From Candidula unifasciata (lineage: Eukaryota; Mollusca; Gastropoda; Stylommatophora; Geomitridae), in the NCBI GenBank assembly GCA_905116865.2, contig CAJHNH020000206.1, forward strand, positions 246,561-310,560: 64,000 nt of DNA, read 5' to 3'. Shown one piece after another: positions 35,801-38,966 of this stretch. Numbering within the stretch: the stretch's first letter is position 1; every line of letters starts with the position of its first letter. The notes below the pieces were generated by a model. The model saw only the letters and a program-made list of their open reading frames with translations. It was not told where the DNA came from and did no database searches. A program made the position numbers and the translations under genes.

Positions 35801-38793
35801 AGTCCTCAAGTCTTGCAAGAATCGTCTTATCTGTCTATTGGGTTTACTGTCCTAAAGGCGTTAATCTCCAACATAGTTGTACAAAGTCAAGTTACGTCCC
35901 TTGTCGAAATCACTCCCTTTTGACTATTTATCCTACTTCTCTAGGTCACTGCCTGTCAGGTATCTAACCTCTGCAACGTCACATATCACATGGATATTTT
36001 GCGAAACGACTCAGACTGAGAGATTTGATATATTCTTGTCTATAACTGTGTTGTTGTCAGTATCATATGCTGATAAAAGTTTTTCTGCTGCAAAGGTTAT
36101 TTTGTGGTTGGGGTATGAGGAAGCTACTTTTTGTTCTGACTGTGAGACAGGTGTCCTAACAGATGTTTTCTTAATCTAGAGCTCTGTCTTCAACTATTAT
36201 GTGGCAGTACTACACCTCTCCATTTTTATTTTACTTTATCATTTCAGATTTCCTCTGTATGCCCCACAATCTAGCTTCTTCTGTACAATTTCCTCAAATA
36301 ATAATAATACAGTCGAGTCTACTCAAGTCGAACTCAGATAAGCAGAATTTCGGTTAAGTCAACAGGACAATTAAGTCCGGGCAATTTTCTCTATTTTGTG
36401 TGCTGTCTGGATAAGTAGAAATCCGGTAAGTCTAAGCATTTTCTTCGGTCCCTGCGACTTCTACTTATCCAGACTTGACTGTAATCATAATAATTTTTTT
36501 GTACCCTATAGATATGGAAAAGCTGATGTAGCCAGGCAGGTAATATCTGAGTGATGTTATTGAATCTTACAGGTGAAACTTGTGTGAACAAACACAGACC
36601 TTGTCCTCCACGATTCATGTGCCTACAAGTTTTAATGCCATCTTGTGTCCCTGATGGATGTGTCAAGTGTGCCTACAATGAGGACTGCAATAAAACAGAT
36701 TCTGGGTATGTACTGATGACAGTCAACATTGCATGCAATACACAAACCACTAAATGTTAGGTAACATCTATGACTTTTCATCATCATTATCATGTCCAAC
36801 GAGATTTTAACCTTTTATGTACGGAGGACCAAACGTGATAGCTATGGACAAACTTGCCGGCTATAGCTAAATGTGCTAGATACTGCACTGTATGGTTTCC
36901 GGTTAAAAGAGCTTTTATAAACATTACTGTAAAACATAAAAGTGTTCATTTGAAAACCCGCTCCAGTGATGTCATTGCAAAAGCATGAATGAAATTTGCG
37001 CTGTGGGTTTGTCATTTTTTGTTTAATTAATCGTTGTGGCAACGATATGCGCTTTACGCAGCCAGGGACAATTGGTCATGAAGTCAGGCCCTTCCCGAAA
37101 CATCCGTGCTCGGTGGGTTACTCTTTTCTTTCACACACATATGTCTGCCTGCATTATTCTTTGATGAATCCACTGGTCGACTTCCTTTAAATAAAATATT
37201 CAGTTCTCTTTATGCCTAGTGGCACAAGAGGCTTCACAGAGGATTTTCCATGCCTTTCTGTCCTGTGCAATCTTCAGTACAGTTTTCCATGTCAGAGAGG
37301 TAGCACTCCGTTTCACTTTCCATCGTTCATGTACACACAGGCCATGATTGTAACGACTCCCAGAGCAAGTTGAGAAAGGTGGAGACAGGCATGCTGCGTG
37401 CAAAGTGACAAACATCACTTCAGAGGTCCCGGGTAGTTGGCATCCTTTGGATATTTTCTCCAGGGTATGCCGGCGTGTTGGGAAATGAGCAGAAAGATAG
37501 ATGGCCAGTTCTGCGCCGCTTGGTGGTAAACTGGTGGTAAGCTGGATGTTGTGAGGGCTCTTTGGGAGCGATTGAACAGTGCGAAGGCACAGACAGATCA
37601 TTACTATCTGGGTAGAATGGCCCATAGCGCTGCGTGGAGTTCCCAGGGGATCTGGCTGGCGCTTAACACTCAGGGAAAAGGCGAGACGGAGATACAGTCA
37701 GACAGTTACCGGATCCATCAGAATTGGAACTCTTAGCTTGCTGATGAAGATGAGGACTGAGCACTAATGGGGATGTCCCAAGTGCTGTGATGTCGATTCT
37801 TAATTCAATAATCAACATTCATCCCTTCGTCTCCATGTCATTTTTCAGGTGTCGCTTCTTTCTCTTTCCCTCTGGTGTTCAAATGAGAGCTGTTTTAGCA
37901 GATATATCGGGATTCATTTTCCTGACGTGACCAAGCTAATTCCATTTTATCTTTGTTATCGTACTGTCCAGAGTTTCTTGGTTTGTGACTTGAAGTAGTT
38001 GAGTGTTTGAGATTGTATCTGGCCAGAACATTTTGATAATTCTACATAGACATGCGTGGTGGAAGGTGGATAGCTTATGTACATCCTTTCGGGTCATTCT
38101 TCAACCTTCCACTTCATAAAGAACAATTAAATTTTTCTGTTCCTCTATAGATACGAGTGCATGCCTTATCAACAACTGGATCAGTGTGGAGGGTGTACTG
38201 ATGGAAAGGTCTGTATAAACACGGGGATAGTGTGTGTAAAAGCACCATGCCCGACCTACCAGTGTGTTACTCCTAATGAATGCGGTGGATGCCCCAACGG
38301 ACAGGTGTGTAAAAGTACTGCAACCAAATGTGACCAAGAACCATGTGCTCAATCATACCAGTGTGTCCAAGCTGATGAATGTGGTGGGTGTCCCGACGGA
38401 CAGGTTTGTAAAGATACAGGAATCACGTGTAACACAACAGAATGTCAACGTTTTAAATGCCTTCCAGATAACGAAATTTGTCCTTTAAGATGCCCTGATA
38501 ACTACGTTTGTGAAATCCAGCAAAACACGTGTACTCTAGTTGGAAGGATTATGTGTATACCTATTGAGGTACCAACATGTGTACCGATTAAACCACAGTT
38601 TGGAAGCTGTCCCCGGGTAACCTGGCGACTGCCACCCCAGTCATTGTACTGTAAAATCGAGCAACTATTTTTCTCTTGTCAGGATGATAGTGATTGTCAC
38701 GGAACTAGGACAAGATGTTGCTCGTCAGTCTGCGGCAGTAAAAAATGTACCTATGCGAACAGGCGAGCAATAAATAAATACACTACGGACTAA
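3424..38793 (+). CDS. Multi-WAP, lustrin-like, EGF-containing secreted Cys-rich protein (18 exons, 5'-incomplete)
   Basis: A gene model assembled by eye. Exons lie at 3424-3552, 8516-8736, 9303-9432, 9739-9871, 12358-12613, 13200-13311, 14313-14429, 15383-15511, 15854-16074, 16789-16918, 18078-18210, 23923-24151, 27214-27325, 29021-29149, 30106-30326, 33820-33949, 36573-36705 and 38151-38793. All introns are GT-AG, phases agree at every junction, and the summed 3308 nt stays open to TAA, giving about 1101 residues. Three cassettes are present. Domains are six WAP (eight-cysteine, four-disulfide core), three lustrin-type Cys-rich modules, one EGF and many C-x2-C-x3-G-x2-C modules. Sequons include NGT, NYT, NFS and NKT. 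WAP domains are typically serine-protease inhibitors or antimicrobial, and lustrin/WAP combinations occur in molluscan nacre proteins. Which role applies here is unknown. The start codon and signal peptide were not found and are probably upstream of the window. Confidence 0.85.
4154..4294. mobile_element. Short MITE-like hairpin with 17-bp perfect inverted repeats
   Basis: ATTAGTAGTAGAGCTGC at 4154-4170 is exactly reverse-complemented at 4278-4294, enclosing about 107 bp without coding potential. The right arm overlaps the left end of the larger fold-back element described below. It could be an independent small element or part of the fold-back terminus. Confidence 0.55.
4255..7487. mobile_element. 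Fold-back element: about 1.1 kb inverted arms with repeated subunits
   Basis: The left end begins CCACCTCCTGAG. The right end read in reverse begins CCACCTCCGGAG. Similarity continues inward: GAGGAAGAGAAGGGTATT at 4655-4680 has its reverse complement near 7105-7125, and AAGAAAACTAGGG at 4525 matches the reverse of 7230-7245. Further in, a roughly 150-245-bp unit containing TATGGTGCTATGACTT occurs about 1.5 times in the left arm (5228, 5390) and four times inverted in the right arm (about 6395, 6640, 6790, 6950). The loop (5480-6340) contains degenerate repeats with GTGACTTGAGATGT-like cores. No transposase is seen. The structure resembles Foldback/TU-type elements, and the class is inferred from architecture only. 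It sits in intron 1. Confidence 0.7.
5184..5203. repeat. Poly-G run
   Basis: A 20-base homopolymer of G inside the left arm of the fold-back element. Similar G runs are at 2457-2468, 31240-31256 and 35430-35447. They may be true microsatellites or have imprecise length in the assembly. Confidence 0.9.
7540..7744 (-). mobile_element. LINE reverse-transcriptase C-terminal fragment, antisense
   Basis: On the minus strand an open stretch of 66 codons contains EGMVPGRRGRGRTTRRW, then ARDQVSF and ATFCKGPAT followed by a stop. Basic GRRGRGRPxRRW motifs followed by a short tail ending CKG are typical of the end of endonuclease-RT LINE polyproteins. A second copy in the same orientation is at 49010-49195. 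It is 5'-truncated and lies in intron 1 next to the fold-back element. Confidence 0.75.
7915..8045 (+). mobile_element. Degenerate tRNA-headed SINE fragment
   Basis: A TGGTAGCTGAGG-like A-box region, a CGTCTGCCGGTCCGAAAGTC stretch and GGGTTTGTATC resembling a decayed B-box occur in the right spacing. The body that follows shares GATTGACCCAGCC-like sequence with the SINE-like body at 17390-17450. It is too decayed to assign a tRNA. Confidence 0.45.
8151..8346 (+). mobile_element. tRNA-derived SINE
   Basis: The head has an A-box-like GGTACAGTAGCTAGCTAGAT and a perfect B-box GGGTTCGACTCC (8208-8219). The body ends AATACGCCCGAGAGCGTG, matching the end of the SINE at 50671-50928 (GACGCCCGAAGGCGTC). 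A genuine tRNA is unlikely because no acceptor stem pairs. It is intronic, about 170 bases upstream of E2. Confidence 0.7.
8516..8736 (+). CDS. Exon E2: lustrin-type Cys-rich module plus first WAP cysteine, cassette 1
   Basis: Acceptor TTCACCAG|AGACGG and donor TCG|GTAATG give phase 1 to phase 0. The first part, with sequons NYT and NSS, contains LQCGVEAG, CPLGSDCIQG and GSCCQ. This CPxGxxCxxxxxxGxCC pattern is the signature of the lustrin cysteine-rich domain. The last residues, PGVCPS, supply the first Cys-Pro of a WAP domain completed by E3. Sister exons are E9 (nearly identical) and E15. The lustrin assignment is from pattern memory and needs an HMM check. Confidence 0.88.
9303..9432 (+). 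CDS. Exon E3: WAP domain body, cassette 1
   Basis: Acceptor TTTCAG|GGCAAT and donor GTTG|GTAAGT give phase 0 to phase 1. With PGVCPS from E2 it completes a WAP four-disulfide core: SACGDVMC, ECPG, KCCSSCGQMC. The ECPGIQKCC motif is a close match to the conserved WAP core, and the loop between CC and the next Cys is two residues instead of the usual three. The tail NPLCGNSAC adds two cysteines beyond the core. The NFS sequon lies at the start. Confidence 0.92.
9739..9871 (+). CDS. Exon E4: Cys-rich module, cassette 1
   Basis: Acceptor CTTACAG|GCGAGA and donor TCTGG|GTGGGT give phase 1 to phase 2. The donor choice is fixed by comparison with E17, where only TCTGG|GTATGT is possible. The peptide contains GETCVDKQRPC, PPGSMC, TCVPDGCVKC and an NKT sequon. 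It is a short disulfide module of unknown family, related to the C-x-G-x-x-C modules of E1 and E5. The flanking intron sequence is shared with E11, showing that duplication included introns. Confidence 0.87.
10960..11925 (-). mobile_element. Degenerate LINE with RT core, antisense
   Basis: Minus-strand frames contain LQARVQENGQ, NEVKQRCVLASTLFSIVFSA (about 11700-11860; normally GVKQGCVLAPTLF, an RT motif) and, downstream, CRAGHIVHMRDYRLSTRHFY followed by GGQKKRFKDNLK (about 10970-11100). The RT region is separated from the tail by frame-broken sequence, and the catalytic YADD-type motif is not intact. It lies in the E4-E5 intron and is absent from the sister intron of cassette 2. Confidence 0.75.
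11990..12330. repeat. Degenerate TACC/TACA simple repeat, shared with cassette 2 intron
   Basis: A pyrimidine/adenine-rich stretch of CTACC, ACATAC and TATCT-like words ending in (ACAT)n. A homologous stretch at 18690-18900, with the shared word TACCTTCGTACC, lies in the equivalent E11-E12 intron. It marks intron homology between cassettes 1 and 2. Confidence 0.7.
12358..12613 (+). CDS. Exon E5: paired CGGC Cys-rich modules plus first WAP cysteine, cassette 1
   Basis: Acceptor CATTCTAG|ATACAA and donor GAG|GTCAGT give phase 2 to phase 0, 85 full codons. Two tandem modules start DQCGGCPDGKIC and NACGGCPSGQVC, each continuing C...PCP...C (APCPSFECV and EPCPEAYQCV). C-x2-C-P-x-G-x2-C...PCPxxxxC modules of this type recur in invertebrate extracellular proteins. 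The last residues, HPGTCPELE, begin a second WAP completed by E6. Sister exons are E12, where the second module is shortened, and E18. Confidence 0.9.
12780..12955 (+). mobile_element. RTE-like LINE 3' tail fragment
   Basis: GATAATGTACAGACAAACTG, GCAGCAATGACTTTCAGAGA and CGGAATGCTGAA correspond to the same LINE tail as at 1830-2097 (DNVQTDL..., AAMTFRDSEC). It is degenerate and very short, and lies in the E5-E6 intron. Confidence 0.6.
13200..13311 (+). CDS. Exon E6: second WAP body, cassette 1
   Basis: Acceptor AACCCAG|TCAGGA and donor GTTC|GTGAGT give phase 0 to phase 1. With HPGTCPELE from E5 it forms a complete WAP: MGICGPVCTVDDNC, EKCCPSSCGGSNC. An NCT sequon lies inside the core. The intron sits just after the first Cys-Pro, the same relative position and phase as in the E2/E3 WAP. 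This suggests both WAPs derive from one split ancestral unit. Confidence 0.9.
14313..14429 (+). CDS. Exon E7: EGF-like domain, only in cassette 1
   Basis: Acceptor TTTTGCAG|ATGACC and donor GTCG|GTCAGT give phase 1 to phase 1, 38 full codons. It has six cysteines in EGF order: DPCWSFSCQNGGYC, APYCICPSGFTGQNC. The CxCPxGFxGxxC ending is diagnostic of EGF-like domains. There is no calcium-binding N-terminal consensus. No equivalent exon was found between E13 and E14 or after E18, so this module was gained in cassette 1 or lost from cassette 2. Confidence 0.93.
14505..14660 (+). mobile_element. SINE, decayed head with conserved core
   Basis: It begins TGTGGTAGGATAGTGGTTAT (decayed A-box) and carries GGGAAGTAAAGGCGACCAGC and TAATGTTTACTG. 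This core is shared with the SINEs at 48657, 50671 and 58425. It ends CGTCGATTACTC, like the GTCGATTGCTC of the 50.7 kb copy. Confidence 0.6.
14678..14865 (+). repeat. Dispersed repeat, copy 1
   Basis: Contains CACCAGGACATCAC, GGAGAGGTCCCAGAAACC and CAAGAGCCAGGGTGGGGCTT. A reverse-complement copy is at 28515-28695. No coding capacity is seen, and the class is unknown. Confidence 0.7.
15383..15511 (+). CDS. Exon E8: small Cys-rich module, cassette 2
   Basis: Acceptor AATACAG|CTGTGA and donor AAAG|GTAATA give phase 1 to phase 1. It is nearly identical to E1, differing mainly in STPS instead of TSPS near the start and VKK instead of VQK at the end. The upstream intron also resembles that before E1 (CAGCACTCACCCA at both sites). 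It opens the second cassette directly after the EGF exon. Confidence 0.9.
15854..16074 (+). CDS. Exon E9: lustrin-type module plus WAP start, cassette 2
   Basis: Acceptor GTCAACCAG|AGACGG and donor TCG|GTAATA give phase 1 to phase 0. Near-identical to E2 (VDAGAQ for VEAGTQ, GNGSCC for GHGSCC, IDKPG for IGKPG). It adds an NGS sequon. The final PGVCPS starts the third WAP of the protein, which E10 completes. Confidence 0.9.
16155..16330 (-). repeat. Dispersed repeat with CTTCTTCTT end
   Basis: It starts TTCTTCTTCTTAGCATTCAG, followed by TCTGATTGTTCGTC and TTAGTCGCATCCTACGACTT. These words recur in the longer repeats at 27393-27686 and 41855-42115. The TTC run at the left would be a GAA tail if the element is read on the minus strand, so the minus orientation is inferred. 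Confidence 0.5.
16789..16918 (+). CDS. Exon E10: WAP body, cassette 2
   Basis: Acceptor TATTACAG|GGCAAT and donor CTAG|GTAAGC give phase 0 to phase 1. It completes the WAP begun in E9: SVCGDVMC, QCPGIQKCCSSCGQMC, then NPLCGNSACSL. Relative to E3 the changes are few (SVC for SAC, DFQ for DSE, SL for FV). Confidence 0.92.
18078..18210 (+). CDS. Exon E11: Cys-rich module, cassette 2
   Basis: Acceptor CTTACAG|GCGAGA and donor TCTGG|GTGGGT give phase 1 to phase 2. The peptide matches E4 except for RPCSPG instead of RPCPPG. About 50 bases of upstream intron and 60 bases of downstream intron are also nearly identical to those of E4. This points to a recent genomic duplication rather than exon-only selection. 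Confidence 0.9.
18322..18395. repeat. (CT)n microsatellite
   Basis: More than 70 bases of pure CT repeat just after E11, starting at a site where the sister intron of E4 has only TGTCTCTAG. It therefore expanded after the cassette duplication. Confidence 0.95.
18901..19231 (-). mobile_element. LTR-related hairpin element with 45-bp inverted arms
   Basis: The arm at 18952-18996 is the reverse complement of 19187-19231 with two mismatches over 45 bp; both contain AACCTTGGTTTGC or its complement. On the minus strand this segment also shares words with the LTR at 20236-20472, such as AAGCCCGAGCTAGCCT, TTGTCAACCCTAGA and AAGGTTCATT. It is therefore related to that LTR in inverted orientation, with an additional internal segment of about 150 bp. 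No coding region is present. Confidence 0.6.
19232..20172 (+). mobile_element. 5'-truncated RTE/CR1-like LINE, RT core to C-terminus
   Basis: The frame enters at IKRGVRQGCVLSSDLFSIYS (about 19262-19325), a classic RT motif, followed by the catalytic YADDTVLIAT (about 19402-19430) and KTEVMM. A stop at 19601 comes just before YLGTWITSNGR, a second stop is at 19752, and the tail is open from 19753 with WFYRRMLRILW, FFGHVMRRGK and RRDRGRQREK. It ends at 20172 and is followed directly by (AT)n. Microsatellite 3' tails are usual for RTE-type elements. The endonuclease domain is missing. The YADD site is intact but two stops inactivate the copy. Confidence 0.85.
20174..20228. repeat. (AT)n microsatellite at LINE 3' end
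   Basis: A pure AT run directly after the stop region of the LINE, and immediately before the TG that begins the LTR at 20236. It probably represents the expanded 3' tail of the LINE. Confidence 0.92.
20236..20472 (+). mobile_element. Putative 5' LTR (237 bp)
   Basis: It begins TGTGATGACC and ends TTATTACA, giving the TG...CA termini expected of LTRs and a short imperfect terminal inverted repeat (TGTGATGA versus TGTAATAA). Two bases later comes a primer-binding-site-like sequence. No matching 3' LTR was seen downstream to 24 kb, so the element is incomplete or was truncated. The related inverted segment is at 18901-19231. Confidence 0.6.
20475..20492 (+). promoter_or_regulatory. Putative tRNA-Pro-type primer-binding site
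   Basis: TGGGAGCTCGTCCG follows the putative LTR end after AG. It differs at one base from TGGGGGCTCGTCCG, the start of the tRNA-Pro primer-binding site of known retroelements. The distance and context (LTR end, 2-nt spacer, PBS, leader, then an ORF with zinc knuckles) support the call. Confidence 0.6.
20883..21995 (+). CDS. Zinc-knuckle ORF of an LTR retroelement (gag/protease-like, 370 aa)
   Basis: An intact 370-codon frame about 400 bases downstream of the putative LTR and PBS. Residues 35-48 (CIFCKYQHSSSTIC) and 77-90 (CHFCKAFGHIVKHC) form two knuckles. The second is a canonical C-x2-C-x4-H-x4-C, as in nucleic-acid-binding Gag C-termini. A third CxxC (CSLC) follows. The middle is Lys/Ser/Thr-rich and low complexity. 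Near the end, VTDNIGTDVILGYKDF resembles the C-terminal half of retropepsin-like proteases (xxDVILGxDF), but no DTG/DSG active site is visible, so protease activity is doubtful. No RT or integrase follows. The single ATG at 20883 is the best start. It sits in the E11-E12 intron of the WAP gene. Confidence 0.7.
   Translation: MASKRLVKHKNTMSQVSSATTMKDTSISNQKIKMCIFCKYQHSSSTICDRDPKYSSYIEDLVNKKWQNKQKNNLKKCHFCKAFGHIVKHCVGKQMLKDKKRSLFAKTNSVTMDSESIPTLDCSLCYWRKNQGKVTAPHIMFIGKSQLKCPGTKKIKNEIVIAELESSKSSNTSKKVETKKTAATETDKKSKSETMKINQVKDIIIPTMTSFETKATQCVKTSDCEILIDKQAMNKEFSLLESNKYIDYDQFHRATSQKYWEKSTKCLINKKPAQMQLNRKSNITFVHENVLEKSDYSGEMVYCLDREGFCMRFWTAYIYLKSPYISRPLKVVVTDNIGTDVILGYKDFNIRDCSDEDIRVWEQSHLHQQK
22035..22520. 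repeat. 106-bp tandem repeat, about 3-4 copies
   Basis: ACCACCGGCAACCATATGAC starts at 22141 and 22247, and the diverged ACCACCTTAAACC at 22353. A shorter partial copy follows at about 22437. The units share AAGAATTGACATTTT. It lies directly downstream of the zinc-knuckle ORF and may belong to the retroelement's non-coding 3' part. Confidence 0.85.
23301..23760. repeat. Diverged ~100-bp tandem repeat, five copies
   Basis: GATTCCTTGG starts at 23301, 23402, 23514 and 23594, with a decayed copy near 23699. Each is followed by an ACCCTGTTAAAGGTG-like box and then CTATGAAAAATATATCT. The spacing varies from 80 to 112 bp. A purine tract AAAGGGGGAAAGG (23281-23293) precedes the first copy. Confidence 0.85.
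23849..23881. repeat. (TG)n microsatellite
   Basis: TG dinucleotide run about 40 bases before E12. The equivalent place before E5 has (ACAT)n and (CA)n, so the inserted block of cassette 2 ends about here. Confidence 0.92.
23923..24151 (+). CDS. Exon E12: CGGC modules plus WAP start, cassette 2 (shortened)
   Basis: Acceptor CATTCTAG|ATATGA and donor AAG|GTCAGT give phase 2 to phase 0. The first module is the same as in E5. The second reads CVYSEDKYQCAPD where E5 has 22 residues between the same cysteines' flanks, so 27 nt and two cysteines (the C...PCP part) are missing. Frame is kept. The end HPGTCPELK begins the fourth WAP. Confidence 0.9.
24671..24717. repeat. Interstitial telomere-like CCCTAA repeats
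   Basis: Seven or so tandem CTAACC units with two variants (ATCCTAA and ACCATAA). The TTAGGG repeat is the telomeric motif of molluscs and vertebrates. The short length inside an intron points to an interstitial site, such as double-strand-break repair or an insertion, not a chromosome end. Confidence 0.9.
25681..26018. repeat. 59-bp minisatellite with 177-bp higher-order period
   Basis: Unit starts CACACAGGC at about 25682, then every 59 bp (25741, 25800, 25859, 25918, 25977), each with AAGATGTTGATCACATCACC or a GAG variant. Variant sites (caggcAag/caggcGag, cacacCC/cacacTT, gccGctg/gccActg) repeat with a three-unit period, so units 4-6 copy units 1-3. It lies in the E12-E13 intron. Confidence 0.92.
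26845..26990 (+). mobile_element. RTE-like LINE 3' tail fragment
   Basis: RPRGRSSRYWRDK and QTDLGHLESPT appear in the + frame from about 26848, then AGCTCGAATGCTAAAAAAA. It is the same LINE tail as at 1830-2097. About 140 bases remain. It lies in the E12-E13 intron. Confidence 0.65.
27214..27325 (+). CDS. Exon E13: WAP body, cassette 2
   Basis: Acceptor AATTCAG|TCAGGA and donor GTTC|GTGAGT give phase 0 to phase 1. It completes the WAP begun in E12: MGICGPVCTVDDNC, EKCCPSSCGGSAC. GEMG replaces GAMG, and SAC replaces SNC compared with E6. The next exon is E14 of cassette 3, joined in frame through a CCT codon, with no EGF exon between. Confidence 0.9.
27393..27686 (-). repeat. About 290-bp dispersed repeat, copy with CTTCTTCTT end
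   Basis: TTCTTCTTCTTCTT, then GCGTTCACCAGCTGTA, TGGTTCCTTGCCTCTCAG and GGGCCCCGGAACCCACACGG. It is closely matched by 41855-42115. Read on the minus strand it would end in a GAA tail like the RTE LINEs here, which suggests a SINE-like element using the same machinery. No function is assigned. Confidence 0.7.
28515..28695 (-). repeat. Dispersed repeat, copy 2 (inverted relative to 14.7 kb)
   Basis: AAGCCCCACCCTGGCTTTTG, GGGACCTCTCCACAGG and GTGATGTCCTGGTGG are reverse complements of words in 14678-14865. It lies in the E13-E14 intron. Confidence 0.7.
28814..28898. repeat. (CA)n-rich microsatellite
   Basis: Imperfect CA repeats interrupted by CAAACATACCTGTGCATG-like words, about 120 bases before E14. 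Confidence 0.85.
29021..29149 (+). CDS. Exon E14: small Cys-rich module, cassette 3
   Basis: Acceptor AATCCAG|CTGTGA and donor AAAG|GTAACA give phase 1 to phase 1. CANMRCVDGAKC and YRCIPADNVQK show homology with E1 and E8, but about a quarter of the residues differ (SSD, VDGAK, RTVVACP). The NGT sequon of E1 and E8 is lost. It opens the third and more diverged cassette. Confidence 0.88.
30106..30326 (+). CDS. Exon E15: lustrin-type module plus WAP start, cassette 3
   Basis: Acceptor TTAACCAG|ATACTG and donor TCG|GTAATT give phase 1 to phase 0. It keeps CQNENYTEA, CPLGSNCIQG and GSCCQ, but the linker before the WAP differs (GHIDTPQADKPG for RRIDPPSIGKPG). The final PGICPS starts the fifth WAP. 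The sequons are conserved. Confidence 0.9.
30617..30797. repeat. 15-bp minisatellite, about 12 copies
   Basis: The unit TTACTTTCCGACCAT repeats with few changes. Because 15 is a multiple of three, frames on the + strand run through it as five-residue repeats, which explains the long non-coding ORFs here. It lies in the E15-E16 intron. Confidence 0.95.
31305..31335. repeat. (AACT)n microsatellite
   Basis: CTAACTAACTAACTAACTAA followed by degenerate copies up to about 31385. It follows a G-rich run at 31237-31257. Confidence 0.85.
31595..33062. repeat. ~46-bp minisatellite, roughly 32 copies, with two variant blocks
   Basis: Each unit contains GACACGAGAGATGTAATGTC or its GTCATG variant, then TGTCAGAAAAATGGGG and an A-rich run of variable length. 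Units up to about 32490 carry GATGTAATG. From about 32525 every unit carries GATGTCATG, so one block was amplified separately. Units of 45-47 bp have no stop in any + frame, which produces long spurious ORFs cycling through three frames. It lies in the E15-E16 intron. Confidence 0.95.
33308..33352. repeat. (CA)n(GA)n compound microsatellite
   Basis: ACACACACACACACACACAT followed by (AG)n, in the E15-E16 intron. Confidence 0.9.
33820..33949 (+). CDS. Exon E16: WAP body, cassette 3
   Basis: Acceptor CATTTCAG|GGCGAT and donor GTGG|GTAAGT give phase 0 to phase 1. It completes the WAP begun in E15: SVCGGVMC, GCPGAQKCCSGCGNMC, then SPLCGNSVC. It is the most diverged of the three E3-type exons. The NFS sequon is lost (DVS). 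Confidence 0.92.
34085..34500 (+). mobile_element. LINE RT C-terminal fragment
   Basis: Broken + frames contain HEMRCLRKAV-like sequence near 34150, IVGTTLCTRFIEKQQIKWFG and HLMRMQQDQ (about 34215-34300), then LNLRRSATRARGRLQ, IDNIKATF, HGMT, and end near CRSGLC (34490). This matches the common tail of endonuclease-RT LINEs and is inactive. It lies in the E16-E17 intron. Confidence 0.75.
34526..34551. repeat. (AAAT)n microsatellite
   Basis: AAATAAATAAATAAATAAAT run, following the LINE fragment. Confidence 0.9.
34568..35192. repeat. 22/42-bp composite minisatellite
   Basis: A 22-bp unit starting TCTTGGTAGTCACACGTTTA alternates with a 42-bp form in which CAGGTGTCGTTTTTATTATG is added. The order is three short-long pairs, then a run of short units, then a run of six or seven long units. 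The 42-bp form is 14 codons, so + frames give 14-residue repeats without biological meaning. It lies in the E16-E17 intron. Confidence 0.95.
35193..36300. other. Intronic stretch without a recognised gene
   Basis: It contains a repeated phrase (CAGGGAACAACTGGTCTA at about 35302 and 35557), a G run near 35430-35447 and an A run near 35515. From 35740 to 36180 there is a GC-balanced segment that may be an old antisense retroelement, but no clear motif was recognised. Confidence 0.5.
36310..36481. mobile_element. pogo/Tigger-like MITE, 172 bp with TA target site
   Basis: It begins CAGTCGAGTCTACTCAAGTC and ends in a stretch whose reverse complement is CAGTCAAGTCTGGATAAGTA. TA flanks both ends (36308-36309 and 36482-36483). 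CAGT-type termini and a TA duplication are characteristic of the pogo branch of Tc1/mariner. There is no coding capacity. It lies in the E16-E17 intron. Confidence 0.8.
36573..36705 (+). CDS. Exon E17: Cys-rich module, cassette 3
   Basis: Acceptor CTTACAG|GTGAAA and donor TCTGG|GTATGT give phase 1 to phase 2. GETCVNKHRPC, PPRFMC, SCVPDGCVKC and NKT correspond to E4 and E11 with about a dozen substitutions. The single possible donor here settles the donor used in E4 and E11. Confidence 0.9.
37200..37345 (-). mobile_element. LINE C-terminal fragment, antisense
   Basis: On the minus strand, RSATSLTWKTVLKIAQDRKA and ILCEASCATRHKEN plus a stop resemble the closing residues of endonuclease-RT polyproteins (xWxxIAQDRxxWR...). 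The region up to about 37790 ends with AATGGGGATGTCCCAAGTGC, a phrase also found near 11925 next to another antisense LINE. It lies in the E17-E18 intron. Confidence 0.5.
38151..38793 (+). CDS. Exon E18: terminal exon with three CGGC modules, Cys-rich linker and divergent WAP
   Basis: Acceptor CTCTATAG|ATACGA, then 213 codons and TAA. Three tandem modules start DQCGGCTDGKVC, NECGGCPNGQVC and DECGGCPDGQVC, the first two with PCP (APCPTYQCV, EPCAQSYQCV in variant form). A linker with ICPLRCPDNYVC and TCTLVGRIMC follows. The end FGSCPR...YCK...SCQDDSDC...RCCSSVCGSKKC is a WAP whose first loop is longer than usual, encoded without the phase-0 intron seen in the other five WAPs. A basic tail closes the protein. 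An NTT sequon is present. No transmembrane segment is seen, so a secreted end is expected. Confidence 0.92.
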
Positions 38794-38960
38794 ATGATAT
38801 CATTAAGAAAAGTTTGTTTCTCCCATGGTTAGATTTGAAGTTATAAATATGTTTATCAGTTATTAGATATTCTTTTACAAGATGAGATAGCAGCAGTTAT
38901 AGTATACTACACAGTAGAGTTTTTATCCAGTTATTTTATAAAGTGAACATCATCTTATCC

Positions 38961-38966
38961 AATAAA
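38961..38966 (+). terminator. Polyadenylation signal of the WAP gene
   Basis: AATAAA lies 168 bases after the stop codon, in AT-rich 3' UTR-like sequence. A second AATAAA is at 39281-39286 and could be an alternative. Confidence 0.6.
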
